A stretch of DNA of 64,000 nt from Hydractinia symbiolongicarpus. Taxonomy: Eukaryota > Cnidaria > Hydrozoa > Anthoathecata > Hydractiniidae. Shown here in pieces: positions 1-13,900 of this stretch. Made by a program: the position numbers and the translations under genes. Every line of letters starts with the position of its first letter. The stretch's first letter is position 1. Location of the stretch: contig NC_079886.1 in the NCBI RefSeq assembly GCF_029227915.1, positions 5,022,001-5,086,000 on the forward strand, written 5' to 3'. Below the pieces are notes generated by a model, which worked only from the letters and a program-made list of their open reading frames with translations, searched no databases and was not told the origin of the DNA.

Positions 1-3000
1 TTTTTTGATGTGGGACCAGTCCTAGCAATTAGCGTGCCCCAAAGAAATGGAGACAGTTTCAAAAACTACATATCATTGACTTTCTAACGGTATCAGTTCG
101 CTGGAGTTACAACGGTTGCGCCACATATTCGCACCAACATTTATTTAGCGATATTTTTCTGATATTGCTAGGTTACATCGCGTTTAACAGTCAAATGATT
201 GACTGAGGGACTTAATAGAACTGTTTTTAGACTGTGATCTTATAAATGGATAAATGAGGCAATTGGAATCCAAGAAATAACATTCTTCTTAATTTCTAAT
301 GATTGCTGGAACTCAGCAATTACACTGGGCGCTGTGGTAGCGCTTCATTTAAAAACTTAGATAAGTAAGTCATTTTCTACTGTGGGACCAATCCTAGCCG
401 ATAGCGCGCACTGAAGAAATAAAGACAGTTTCAAGAACTACATTTCATTGACTTTCTAACGGTATCAGTCCGTTTAAGTAACAACGAGTGCGTCACATAT
501 TGGTAACAACATGTATTTAGCGATATGCTTCTGATATTACTAGGCTGCATCGCTTTTAACAGTAAAAAGGTTGACTGTGGGACTTAATTGAACTGTTTTT
601 AGACTTTGACCTTATAAATGTCATCAATGAGACAATTGGACACCAAGAAATAACATTCTTCTTCATTTAACCTGATTGCTGGAACACATCGATTGCACTG
701 GGCGCTGTGGTAGCTCTTCATTTAAAAATTTAGATAAATAAGTCATTTTTTACTGTGGGACCAATCCTAGCCGGTGGCGCGCGCTGAAGAAAAAAGACAT
801 TTTCAAAAACTACATTTCATTCACTTTCTAACAGTATCAGTCCGTTTGAGTTACAACGGTTGGGTCACATTTTCGACCAACATCTATTTAGCGGAATTTC
901 TCTGATATTACTAGGTTGAATCGTTTTTAACAAAGAAACGATTGACTGTGGGACTTAATTGGACTGATTATGGACTGTGACCTTGTAAATGTGATAAAAG
1001 AGACAATTGGACTCCAAGAAATAACATTCTTCTTAAATTGGCGTGATTGCCGGAACTCAGCGATTACACTAGGAGCTCTGGTAGCGCTTCATTTAAAAAT
1101 GTAGGTAAATAAGTCATTTTTTACTGTGGGACCAATCCTAGTCGTTATCGCGCACGGAAGAAATGGAGACAGTTTCAAAAACTACATTTCATTGACTTTC
1201 TAACGGTATCAGTCTGTTTGAGGTTCAACGTTTGTGTCACATATTCGTACCAACATATATTTAGCGATATTTTTCTGATATTGCTAGGTTGCATCGCTAT
1301 TAACAGTAAAATGATTGATTGTGGGACTTAATTGAACTGATTTTAGACTTTGACCTTTTAAATGACATCAATGAGACAATTGGACTCCAAGAAATAACAT
1401 TCTTCTTAATTTCTCATTATTGCTGGAACTCAGCGATTACACTGGGCGCTGTTATAACGCTTCATTTAAAAATTTAGATAAATAAGTCATGTTTTGATGT
1501 GGGACCAATCTTAGCCGTTAGCGCGCGCTGAAGAAATAGAGAAAGTTTCAAAAGCTACATTTCATGGATTTCTAACGGTTTCAGTCCGTTTGAGTTACAA
1601 CGGTTTTGTCACATATTGGTACTAACATAAATTTAGCGATATTTTTCTGATATTACTAGGTTGAATCGCTTTTAACAATGGAACGATTGACTGTGGGACT
1701 TAATTGGTCTGATTATGGACTGTGACCTTGTAAATGTGATAAAAGAGACAATTGGACTCCAAGAAATAACATTCTTCTTAAATTGGCATGATTGCCGGAA
1801 CTCAGCGATTTCACTGGGCGCTAAGGTAGCGCTTCATTTAATAATGTAGGTAAATAAGTCATTTTTTACTGTGGGACCAATCCTAGTCGTTATCGCGCAC
1901 TGAAGAAATAGAGACAGTTTCAAAAACTACATTTCATTGAATTTCTAACGGTATCAGTCCGTTTGAGTTACAACGGTTGCCTCACATATCGGTAACAAAA
2001 TGTATTTAGCGATATTTTTCTAATTTTACTATGTTGCATCGCTTTTAGCAGTGAAACGATTGACTGTGGGACTTAATTGAACTGACTTTCGACTTTGAGA
2101 TTATAAATGTCATCAATGAGACAATTGGACTCCAAGAAATAACATTCTTCTTCATTTAACCTGATTGCTGGAACTCATCGATTGCACTGGGCGCTGTGGT
2201 AGCTCTTCATATAAAAATTTAGATAAATAAGTCATTTTTTACTGTGGGACCAATCGTAGCCGTTAGCACGCGCTGAAAAAAAAGATATTTTCAAAAACTA
2301 CATTTCATTGACTTTCTAACGGTATCAGTCTGTTTGAGGTACAACGTTTGTGTCACATATTCGTACCAACATATATTTAGCGATATTTTTCTAATATTAC
2401 TAGGTTGCATCGCTTTTAACAGTGAAACGATTGGCTGTGGGACTTATTTGAACTGATTTTGGACTTTGACCTTATGAATGTGATAAATGAGACTATTGAA
2501 CTCCAAGAAGTAACATTCTTCTTAATTTGACATGATTGCTTGAACTCAGCAGTTACACTGGGCGTTGTGGTAGCGCTTTATTTAAAAATTTATATAAAAA
2601 AGTCAATATTTACTGTGGGACCAATCCTAGCTGTTAGCGCGCTAAAAAAATAGAGACAGTTTCAAAAACTACATTTCATTGACTTTCTAACGGTATCAGT
2701 CCGTTTGAGTTACAACGGTTGCCTCACATATCGGTAACAAAATGTATTTAGCGATATTTTTCTAATATTACTATGTTGCATCGCTTTTAGCAGTGAAACG
2801 ATTGACTGTGGGACTTAATTGAACTGACTTTCGACTCTGAAATTATAAATGTGATAAAAGACACAATTGGACTCCAAGAGATAACATTCTCCTTAATTTG
2901 ACATGATTGCTGGAATTCAGCGATTTCACTGGGCGCAGTGATAGCGCTTCATTTAAAAGTTTAGATAAATAAGTCATTTTTTGATGTGGGACCAATCTTA

Positions 3001-5888
3001 GCCGTTAGTGCGCGCTGAAGAAACATAGAAATTTCAAAAGCTACATTTCATTGACTTTCTAACGGTATCAGTCCGTTTGAGTTACAACGGTTGCGTCACA
3101 TATTGGTGCCAACAAGTATTTAGCGATATTTTTCTAATATTGCTATGTTGCATCGCTTTTAGCAGTGACACGATTGACTGTGGCACTTAATTAAACTGAT
3201 TTTAGATTTTGACCTTATAAATGTCATCAATGAGAGAACTGGACTCCAAGGTATAACGTTCTTCTTAATTTGAAATGATTGCTGAAACTCAGCATATACA
3301 CTGGGCGCTGTGATAGCGCTTCATTTAAAAATTTAGATGAATAAGTCATTTTTTGCTGTGGGACCAATCCTAGCCGTTAGCGTGCGCCAAAGAAATGGAG
3401 ACAGTTTCAAAAACTACATTCAATTGACTTTTTAACGGTATCAGTCCGTTTGAGTTACAACGGTTGCGTCACATATTGGTACCAACATGTAGTAAGCGAT
3501 ATTTTTCTAATATTACTATGTTGCATCGCTTTTAGCAGTGAAACGATTGACTGTGCGACTTAATTAAGCTGATTATAGACTTTGACCTCATAAATGTCCC
3601 CAATGAGACAATTGGATTCCGAGAAATAACATTCTACTTTATTTGACATGATTACTGAAATTCAGCGATTACACTGGGCGCTGTGATAGCGCTTCATTTA
3701 AAAAATTAGATAAATAAGTCATTTTTTAATGTGGGACCAATCTTAGCAGTTAGCGCGCGCTGAAGAAATATAGAAAGTTTCAAAAGCTACATTTCATGGA
3801 CTTTCTAACGGTTTCAGTCCGTTTGAGATACAACGGTTGCGTCACATATTGGTACCAACATTTATTTAGCGATATTTTTCTAATAATACTAGTTTGCATC
3901 GCTTTTTACAGTGAAACGATTGACTGTGGGACTTAATTGAACTGATTTTGGACTTTCACATTATAAATGTGATAAATGAGACAATTGGACTTCAAGAAAT
4001 AACATTCTCCTTAATTTGTCATGATTGCTGGAATTCAACGATTACACTGGGTGCTGTGATAGCGCTTCATTTAAAAATTTAGATGAATAAGTCATTTTTT
4101 GCTGTGGGACCAATCCTAGCCGTTAGCGTGCGCCAAAGAAATGGAGACAGTTTCAAAAACTACATTCAATTGACTTTTTAACGGTATCAGTCCGTTTGAG
4201 TTACAACGGTTGCGTCACATATTGGTACCAACATGTATTAAGCGATATTTTTCTAATATTACTATGTTGCATCGCTTTTAGCAGTGAAACGATTGACTGT
4301 GCGACTTAATTAAGCTGATTATAGACTTTGACCTTATAAATGTCCCCAATGAGACAATTGGATTCCGAGAAATAACATTCTACTTAATTTGACATGATTG
4401 CTGAAATTCAGCGATTACACTGGTCGCTGTGATAGCGCTTCATTTAAAAATTTAGATAAGTAAGTCATTTTTTGATGTGGGACCAATCATAGCCGTTAGT
4501 GCGCGCTGAAGAAATAGAGAAAGTTTCAAAAGCTACATTTCATGGACTTTCTAACGGTTTCAGTCCGTTTGTGTTACAACTGTTGCGTCACATATTGGTA
4601 CCAACATTTATTTAGCGATATTTTTATAATAATACTATGTTGCATTGCTTTTAGCAGTGAAACGATTGACTGTGGGACTTAATTGAACTGACTTTCGACT
4701 TTGAAATTATAAATCTGATAAAAGAGACAATTGGACTCCAAGAGATAACATTCTCCTTAATTTGACATGATTGCTGGAATTCAGCAGTTACACTGGGCGT
4801 TGTGGTAGCGCTTTACTTAAAAATTTAGATAAAAAAGTAATTATTTACTGTGGGGCCAATCCTAGCTGTTAGCGCGCTAAAGAAATAGAGACAGTTTCAA
4901 AAACTACATTCAATTGCATTTTTAACGGTGTCAGTCCGTTTGAGTTACAACGGTTGGTCACATTTTCGTACCAACATCTATTTAGCGGAATTTTTCTGAT
5001 AATACTAGGTTAAATCGCTTTTAACAATGAAAGGATTGACTGTGCCACTTAATTAAGCTGATTATACACTTTGACCTTATAAATGTCACCAATGAGACAT
5101 TTGGATTCCGAGAAATAACATTCTACTTAATTTGACATGACTGCTGAAATTCAGCGATTACACTGGGCGCTGTGATAACGCTTCATTTAAAAATTTAGGT
5201 AAATAAGTCATTTTTTAATGTGGGACCAATCTTAGCAGTTAGCGCGCGCTGAAGAAATATAGAAAGTTTCAAAAGCTACATTTCATGGACTTTCTAACGG
5301 TTTCAGTCCGTTTGAGTTACAACAGTTGCGTCACATATTGGTACCAACATTTATTTAGCGATATTTTTCTAATAATACTAGTTTGCATCGCTTTTTACAG
5401 TGAAACGATTGACTGTGGGACTTAATTGAACTGATTTTGGACTTTCACATTATAAATGTGATAAATGAGACAATTGGACTTCAAGAAATAACATTCTCCT
5501 TAATTTGTCATGATTGCTGGAATTCAACGATTACACTGGGTGCTGTGATAGCGCTTCATTTAAAAATTTAGATGAATAAGTCATTTTTTGATGTGGGACC
5601 AATCATAGCCGTTAGTGCGCGCTGAAGAAATAGAGACAGTTTCAAAAACTACATTCAATTGACTTTTTAACGGTATCAGTCCGTTTGAGTTACAACGGTT
5701 GCGTCACATATTGGTACCAACATGTATTTAGCGATATTTTTCTAATATTACTATGTTGCATTGCTTTTAGCAGTGAAACGATTGACTGTGCGACTTAAAT
5801 AAGCTGATTATACACTTTGACCTTATAAATGTCACCAATGAGACATTTGGATTCCGAGAAATAACATTCTACTTAATTTGACATGATT

Positions 5889-5927
5889 GCTGAAATTCAG
5901 CGATTACACTGGGCGCTGTGATAGCGC
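5889..5927. repeat. representative paired dyads in the satellite monomer
   Basis: GCTGAAATTCAGC (5889-5901) has 6-bp self-complementary arms. GCGCTGTGATAGCGC (5913-5927) is a perfect 5-bp stem with a 5-nt loop. Only 11 bp separate them. Versions of one or both recur in most monomers, with base changes in the loop (GTGGT or GTGAT) more often than in the arms of the second hairpin. Confidence 0.75.
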
Positions 5928-6041
5928 TTCATTTAAAAATTTAGATAAGTAAGTCATTTTTTGATGTGGGACCAAACATAGCCGTTAGTGCGCGCTGAAG
6001 AAATAGAGAAAGTTTCAAAAGCTACATTTCATTGACTTTCT

Positions 6042-6071
6042 AACGGTATCAGTCCGTTTGAGTTACAACGG
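6042..6071. repeat. representative alternating AACGG / CCGTT / AACGG module
   Basis: AACGG at 6042-6046, CCGTT at 6054-6058 and AACGG at 6067-6071. The central CCGTT is complementary to both flanking copies, so either of two mutually exclusive 5-bp hairpins could form. The module is present in most monomers across the window. Degenerate versions occur, for example GGTACCAGTCCGCTGG in the longer variant family. Confidence 0.7.
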
Positions 6072-9000
6072 TTGCGTCACATATTGGTGCCAACATGTAT
6101 TTAGCGACATTTTTCTAGCATTACTATTTTGCATCGCTTTTAGCAGTGAAGCGATTGACTGTGGGACTTAATTGAACTGACTTTCGACTTTGAAATTATA
6201 AATGTGATAAAAGAGACAATTGGACTCCAAGAGATAACATTCTCCTTAATTTGACATGATTGCTGAAATTCAGCGATCTCACCGGCGCTGTGATAGCGCT
6301 TCATTTAAAATTTAGATAAATAAGTCATTTTTTGATGTGGGACCAATCTTAGCAGTTAGCGCGCGCTGAAGAAATATAGAAAGTTTCAAAAGCTACATTT
6401 CATTGACTTTCTAACGGTATCAGTCCGTTTGAGTTACAACGGTTGCGTCACATATTGGTGCCAACATGTATTTAGAGATATTTTTCTAGTATTACTATGT
6501 TGCATCGCTTTTAGCAGTGAAGCGATTGACTGTGGGACTTAATTGAACTGACTTTCGACTTTGAAATTATTAATGTGATAAAAGAGACAATTGGACTCCA
6601 AGAGATAACATTCTCCTTAATTTGACATGATTGCTGGAATTCAGCGATTTCACCGGGCGCTGAGATAGCGCTTCATTTAAAAATTTAGATAAATAAGTCA
6701 TTTTTTAATGTGGGACCAATCCTAGTCGTTAGCGTGCGCCAATGAAATGGAAACAGTTTCAAAAACTACATTCAATTGACTTTTTAACGGTATCAGTCCG
6801 TTTGAGTTACAACGGTTGCGTCACATATTGGTACCAACATTTATTTAGCGATATTTTTCTAATAATACTAGTTTGCATCGCTTTTTACAGTGAAACGATT
6901 GACTGTGGGACTTAATTAAGCTGATTATACACTTTGACCTTATAAATGTCACCAATGAGACATTTGGATTCCGAGAAATAACATTCTACTTAATTTGACA
7001 TGATTGCTGAAATTCAGCGATTACACTGGGCGCTGTGATAGCGCTTCATTTAAAAATTTAGATAAGTAAGTCATTTTTTGATGTGGGACCAATCATAGCC
7101 GTTAGTACGCGCTGAAGAAATAGAGAAAGTTTTAAAAGCTACATTTCATGGACTTTCTAACGGTTTCAGTCCGTTTGAGTTACAACGGTTGCGTCACATA
7201 TTGGTACCAACATTTATTTAGCGATATTTTTCTAATAATACTAGTTTGCATCGCTTTTTACAGTGAAACGATTGACTGTGGGACTTAATTGAACTGATTT
7301 TGGACTTTCACATTATAAATGTGATAAATGAGACAATTGGACTTCAAGAAATAACATTCTCCTTAATTTGTCATGATTGCTGGAATTCAACGATTACACT
7401 GGGTGCTGTGATAGCGCTTCATTTAAAAATTTAGATGAATAAGTCATTTTTTGCTGTGGGACCAATCCTAGCCGTTAGCGTGCGCCAAAGAAATGGAGAC
7501 AGTTTCAAAAACTACATTCAATTGACTTTTTAACGGTATCAGTCCGTTTGAGTTACAACGGTTGCGTCACATATTGGTACCAACATGTATTAAGCGATAT
7601 TTTTCTAATATTACTATGTTGCATCGCTTTTAGCAGTGAAACGATTGACTGTGCGACTTAATTAAGCTGATTATAGACTTTGACCTTATAAATGTCCCCA
7701 ATGAGACAATTGGATTCCGAGAAATAACATTCTACTTAATTTGACATGATTGCTGAAATTCAGCGATTACACTGGTCGCTGTGATAGCGCTTCATTTAAA
7801 AATTTAGATAAGTAAGTCATTTTTTGATGTGGGACCAATCATAGCCGTTAGTGCGCGCTGAAGAAATAGAGAAAGTTTCAAAAGCTACATTTCATGGACT
7901 TTCTAACGGTTTCAGTCCGTTTGTGTTACAACTGTTGCGTCACATATTGGTACCAACATTTATTTAGCGATATTTTTATAATAATACTATGTTGCATTGC
8001 TTTTAGCAGTGAAACGATTGACTGTGGGACTTAATTGAACTGACTTTCGACTTTGAAATTATAAATCTGATAAAAGAGACAATTGGACTCCAAGAGATAA
8101 CATTCTCCTTAATTTGACATGATTGCTGGAATTCAGCAGTTACACTGGGCGTTGTGGTAGCGCTTTATTTAAAAATTTAGATAAAAAAGTAATTATTTAC
8201 TGTGGGGCCAATCCTAGCTGTTAGCGCGCTAAAGAAATAGAGACAGTTTCAAAAACTACATTCAATTGCATTTTTAACGGTGTCAGTCCGTTTGAGTTAC
8301 AACGGTTGGTCACATTTTCGTACCAACATCTATTTAGCGGAATTTTTCTGATAATACTAGGTTAAATCGCTTTTAACAATGAAAGGATTGACTGTGCCAC
8401 TTAATTAAGCTGATTATACACTTTGACCTTATAAATGTCACCAATGAGACATTTGGATTCCGAGAAATAACATTCTACTTAATTTGACATGACTGCTGAA
8501 ATTCAGCGATTACACTGGGCGCTGTGATAACGCTTCATTTAAAAATTTAGGTAAATAAGTCATTTTTTAATGTGGGACCAATCTTAGCAGTTAGCGCGCG
8601 CTGAAGAAATATAGAAAGTTTCAAAAGCTACATTTCATGGACTTTCTAACGGTTTCAGTCCGTTTGAGTTACAACAGTTGCGTCACATATTGGTACCAAC
8701 ATTTATTTAGCGATATTTTTCTAATAATACTAGTTTGCATCGCTTTTTACAGTGAAACGATTGACTGTGGGACTTAATTGAACTGATTTTGGACTTTCAC
8801 ATTATAAATGTGATAAATGAGACAATTGGACTTCAAGAAATAACATTCTCCTTAATTTGTCATGATTGCTGGAATTCAACGATTACACTGGGTGCTGTGA
8901 TAGCGCTTCATTTAAAAATTTAGATGAATAAGTCATTTTTTGATGTGGGACCAATCATAGCCGTTAGTGCGCGCTGAAGAAATAGAGACAGTTTCAAAAA

Positions 9001-10999
9001 CTACATTCAATTGACTTTTTAACGGTATCAGTCCGTTTGAGTTACAACGGTTGCGTCACATATTGGTACCAACATGTATTTAGCGATATTTTTCTAATAT
9101 TACTATGTTGCATTGCTTTTAGCAGTGAAACGATTGACTGTGTGACTTAATTAAGCTGATTATACACTTTGACCTTATAAATGTCACCAATGAGACATTT
9201 GGATTCCGAGAAATAACATTCTACTTAATTTGACATGATTGCTGAAATTCAGCGATTACACTGGGCGCTGTGATAGCGCTTCATTTAAAAATTTAGATAA
9301 GTAAGTCATTTTTTGATGTGGGACCAAACATAGCCGTTAGTGCGCGCTGAAGAAATAGAGAAAGTTTCAAAAGCTACATTTCATTGACTTTCTAACGGTA
9401 TCAATCCGTTTGAGTTACAACGGTTGCGTCACATATTGGTGCCAACATGTATTTAGCGACATTTTTCTAGCATTACTATTTTGCATCGCTTTTAGCAGTG
9501 AAGCGATTGACTGTGGGACTTAATTGAACTGACTTTCGACTTTGAAATTATAAATGTGATAAAAGAGACAATTGGACTCCAAGAGATAACATTCTCCTTA
9601 ATTTGACATGATTGCTGAAATTCAGCGATCTCACCGGCGCTGTGATAGCGCTTCATTTAAAATTTAGATAAATAAGTCATTTTTTGATGTGGGACCAATC
9701 TTAGCAGTTAGCGCGCGCTGAAGAAATATAGAAAGTTTCAAAAGCTACATTTCATTGACTTTCTAACGGTATCAGTCCGTTTGAGTTACAACGGTTGCGT
9801 CACATATTGGTGCCAACATGTATTTAGAGATATTTTTCTAGTATTACTATGTTGCATCGCTTTTAGCAGTGAAGCGATTGACTGTGGGACTTAATTGAAC
9901 TGACTTTCGACTTTGAAATTATTAATGTGATAAAAGAGACAATTGGACTCCAAGAGATAACATTCTCCTTAATTTGACATGATTGCTGGAATTCAGCGAT
10001 TTCACCGGGCGCTGAGATAGCGCTTCATTTAAAAATTTAGATAAATAAGTCATTTTTTAATGTGGGACCAATCCTAGTCGTTAGCGTGCGCCAATGAAAT
10101 GGAAACAGTTTCAAAAACTACATTCAATTGACTTTTTAACGGTATCAGTCCGTTTGAGTTACAACGGTTGCGTCACATATTGGTACCAACATTTATTTAG
10201 CGATATTTTTCTAATAATACTAGTTTGCATCGCTTTTTACAGTGAAACGATTGACTGTGGGACTTAATTAAGCTGATTATACACTTTGACCTTATAAATG
10301 TCACCAATGAGACATTTGGATTCCGAGAAATAACATTCTACTTAATTTGACATGATTGCTGAAATTCAGCGATTACACTGGGCGCTGTGATAGCGCTTCA
10401 TTTAAAAATTTAGATAAGTAAGTCATTTTTTGATGTGGGACCAATCATAGCCGTTAGTGCGCGCTGAAGAAATAGAGAAAGTTTCAAAAGCTACATTTCA
10501 TGGACTTTCTAGCGGTATCAGTCCGTTCGAGTTACAACGGTCGCGTCACATTTTGGTACCAACATGTATTTAGCGATATGTTTCTGATATTACTAGGTTG
10601 CATCGCTATTAACAGTGAAACGATTGACTGTGCGACTTAATTGAACTGATTTTGGACTTTGACCTTATAAATGTCATCAATGAGACAATTGGACTCCAAG
10701 AAATAACATTCTTCTTAATTTGACATGATTGCTTGAACTCAACGATTACACTGGGCTTTGTTGTAGCGTTTCATTTAAAAATTTAGATAAATAAGTCATT
10801 TTTGACTGTGGGACCAATCCTATCCGTTAGCGCGCGCTGAAGAAAAGAAGACATTTTCAAAAACTACATTTCATTGACTTTCTAACGGTATCAGTCTGTT
10901 TGAGGTACAACTTTGTGTCACATATTTGTACCAACATGTATTTAGCGATATTTTTCTGATCTTACTTGGTTGTATCGCTTTTAACTGTGAAACGATTGA

Positions 11000-13900
11000 C
11001 TGTGGCACTTAATTGAACTAATTCAGTTTTCAGTCCGTTTGAGTTACAACGGTTGCGTCACATATTGGTACCAACATTTATTTAGCGATATTTTTCTAAT
11101 AATACTAGTTTGCATCGCTTTTTACAGTGAAACGATTGACTGTGGGACTTAATTGAACTGATTTTGGACTTTCACATTATAAATGTGATAAATGAGACAA
11201 TTGGACTTCAAGAAATAACATTCTCTTAATTTGTCATGATTGCTGGAATTCAACGATTACACTGGGTGCTGTGATAGCGCTTCATTTAAAAATTTAGATA
11301 AATAAGTCAATTTTTGATGTTGGACCAATCCTAGCCGTTAGCATGCGCCAAAGAAATGGAGACAGTTTCAAAAACTACATTTCATTGACTTTCTAACGGT
11401 ATCAGTTCGCTGGAGTTACAACGGTTGCGCCACATATTCTTACCAACATTTTTTTAGCGATATTTTTATGATATCACTAGGTTATATCCCCATTAACAGT
11501 AAAATGTTAGACTGTGGGACTTAATTGAACTGATTTTAGACTTTGACCTTATAAATGGATAAATGAGGCAATTGGACTCGAAGAAATAACATTCTTCTTA
11601 ATTTGAACTGATTGCTGTAACTCAGCGCTTGTACTGGGCGCTGTGGTAGCGCTTCATTTAAAAATTAGATAAGTAAGTCATTTTATACTGTGGGACCAAT
11701 CCTAGCCGATAGCGCGCTCTGAAGAAATAGAGATTTTCAAAAGCTACATTTCATGGACTTTCTAGCGGTATCAACCCGTTTGAGTTGCAACGGTTGCGTC
11801 ACATATTCGTACCAACATGTACATAGCGATATTTTTCCGATATTGCTAGGTTGCATCGCTTTTAACAGTGAAACGATTGGCTGTGGGACTTAATTGAACT
11901 GATTTTATACTTTGACCTTATAAATGTCATCAATGAGACAATTGGAATCCAAGAAATAACATTCTTCTTAATTTGACATGATTGCTTGAACTTAACGATT
12001 ACACTGGGCTTTGTTGTAACGTTTCATTTAAAAATTTAGATAAATAAGTCATTTTTTACTGTGGAACCAATCCTATCCGTTAGCGCGCGCTGAAGAAAAG
12101 AAGACATTTTCTAAAACTACATTTCATTGACTTTCTACCGGTATCAGTCTGTTTGAGGTACAACTTTTGTGTCACATATTTGTACCAACATGTATTTAGC
12201 GATATTTTTCTGATATTACTTGGTTGCATCGCTTTTAACTGTGAAACGATTGACTGTGGCACTTAATTGAACTGATATTGGACTTTGACTTTATAATTGC
12301 CATAAATGAGACAACTGGACTCCGAGAAATAACGTTCTTCTTAATTTGAAATGATTGCTGAAACTCAGCATATACACTGGGCGCTGTGGTAGTGCTTTAT
12401 TTAAAAATTTAGATAGGTAAGTCATTTTGTACTGTAGGACTAATCTTAGCAGTTAGCAAGCGCTAAAGAAATAGAGACAGTTTCAAAAACTACATTTCAT
12501 TTACTTTCTAACGGTATCAGTCCGTTTGAGTTACAACGATTGCGTCACATATACGTTCCAACATGTATTTAGCGATATGTTTCTGATATTACTGGGTTGC
12601 ATTGCTTTTAACTGTGAAACGATTGACTGTGGCACTTAATTGAACTGATTTTAGATTTTGACCTTATAAATGTCATCAATGAGACACCTGGACTCCAAGG
12701 TATAACGTTCTTCTTAATTTGAAATGATTGCTGAAACTCAGCATATACACTGGGCGCTGTCGTAGGGCTCTATTTAAAAATTAAGATAAGTAAGTCATTT
12801 TGTGCTGTGGGACTAATCCTAGCAGTTAGCACGCGCTGAAGAGATAGAGACAGTTTCAGAAGCTACATTTCATTGACTTTCTAACGGTATCAGTCCGTTC
12901 GAGTTACAACGGTCGCGTCACATTTTGGTACCAACATGTATTTAGCGATATGTTTCTGATATTACTAGGTTGCATCGCTATTAACAGTGAAAGGATTGGC
13001 TGTGGGACTTAATTGAACTGATTTTATACTTTGACCTTATAAATGTCATCAATGAGACAATTGGAATCCAAGAAATAACATTCTTCTTAATTTGACATGA
13101 TTGCTTGAACTTAACGATTACACTGGGCTTTGTTGTAACGTTTCATTTAAAAATTTAGATAAATAAGTCATTTTTTACTGTGGAACCAATCCTATCCGTT
13201 AGCGCGCGCTGAAGAAAAGAAGACATTTTCTAAAACTACATTTCATTGACTTTCTACCGGTATCAGTCTGTTTGAGGTACAACTTTTGTGTCACATATTT
13301 GTACCGACATGTATTTAGCGATATTTTTCTGATATTACTTGGTTGCATCGCTTTTAACTGTGAAACGATTGACTGTGGCACTTAATTGAACTGATATTGG
13401 ACTTTGACTTTATAATTGCCATAAATGCGACAACTGGACTCCGAGAAATAACGTTCTTCTTAATTTGAAATGATTGCTGAAACTCAGCATATACACTGGG
13501 CGCTGTGGTAGTGCTTTATTTAAAAATTTAGATAGGTAAGTCATTTTGTACTGTAGGACTAATCTTAGCAGTTAGCAAGCGCTAAAGGAATAGAGACAGT
13601 TTCAAAAACTACATTTCATTTACTTTCTAACGGTATCACTCCGTTTGAGTTACAACGATTGCGTCACATATACGTTCCAACATGTATTTAGCGATATGTT
13701 TCTGATATTACTGGGTTGCATTGCTTTTAACTGTGAAACGATTGACTGTGGCACTTAATTGAACTGATTTTAGATTTTGACCTTATAAATGTCATCAATG
13801 AGACACCTGGACTCCAAGGTATAACGTTCTTCTTAATTTGAAATGATTGCTGAAACTCAGCATATACACTGGGCGCTGTCGTAGGGCTCTATTTAAAAAT

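Larger units (their letters stand above)
3796..10510 (+). repeat. 3352-bp higher-order tandem duplication (9 monomers)
   Basis: Sequence from about 3796 to 7147 reappears from about 7148 to 10510 with a constant displacement of 3352 bp. I checked this at 4081/7433, 4441/7793 and 5641/8993. Only scattered single-base differences are visible, for example GTACGC at 7107 against GTGCGC at the matching place. The match fails after about 10510, where the second copy switches to a different monomer subtype (CTAGCGGTATCAGTCCGTTCG). Nine monomers of about 372 bp make one unit. The near-identity suggests a recent unequal exchange or amplification. Confidence 0.9.

Noticed and set aside
11790-11830. Partial CENP-B-box-like sequence TTCGTACCAACATG
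   Set aside because: The TTCGNNNNANN half matches but the essential CGGG part is absent, and many monomers have TTGGTACC instead.
12885-12915. RNA polymerase III B-box resemblance (CCGTTCGAGTTAC) in some monomers
   Set aside because: Only the GTTCGAG core fits, most monomers read GTTTGAG, and no convincing A box or cloverleaf is present, so no tRNA-derived SINE or tRNA is called.
12080-13381. Two identical-looking 60-codon minus-strand frames at 12080 and 13199, and similar ones at 25943, 27455 and 27827
   Set aside because: They lie in satellite monomers, recur only because the monomers were duplicated, and are broken in most other monomers.
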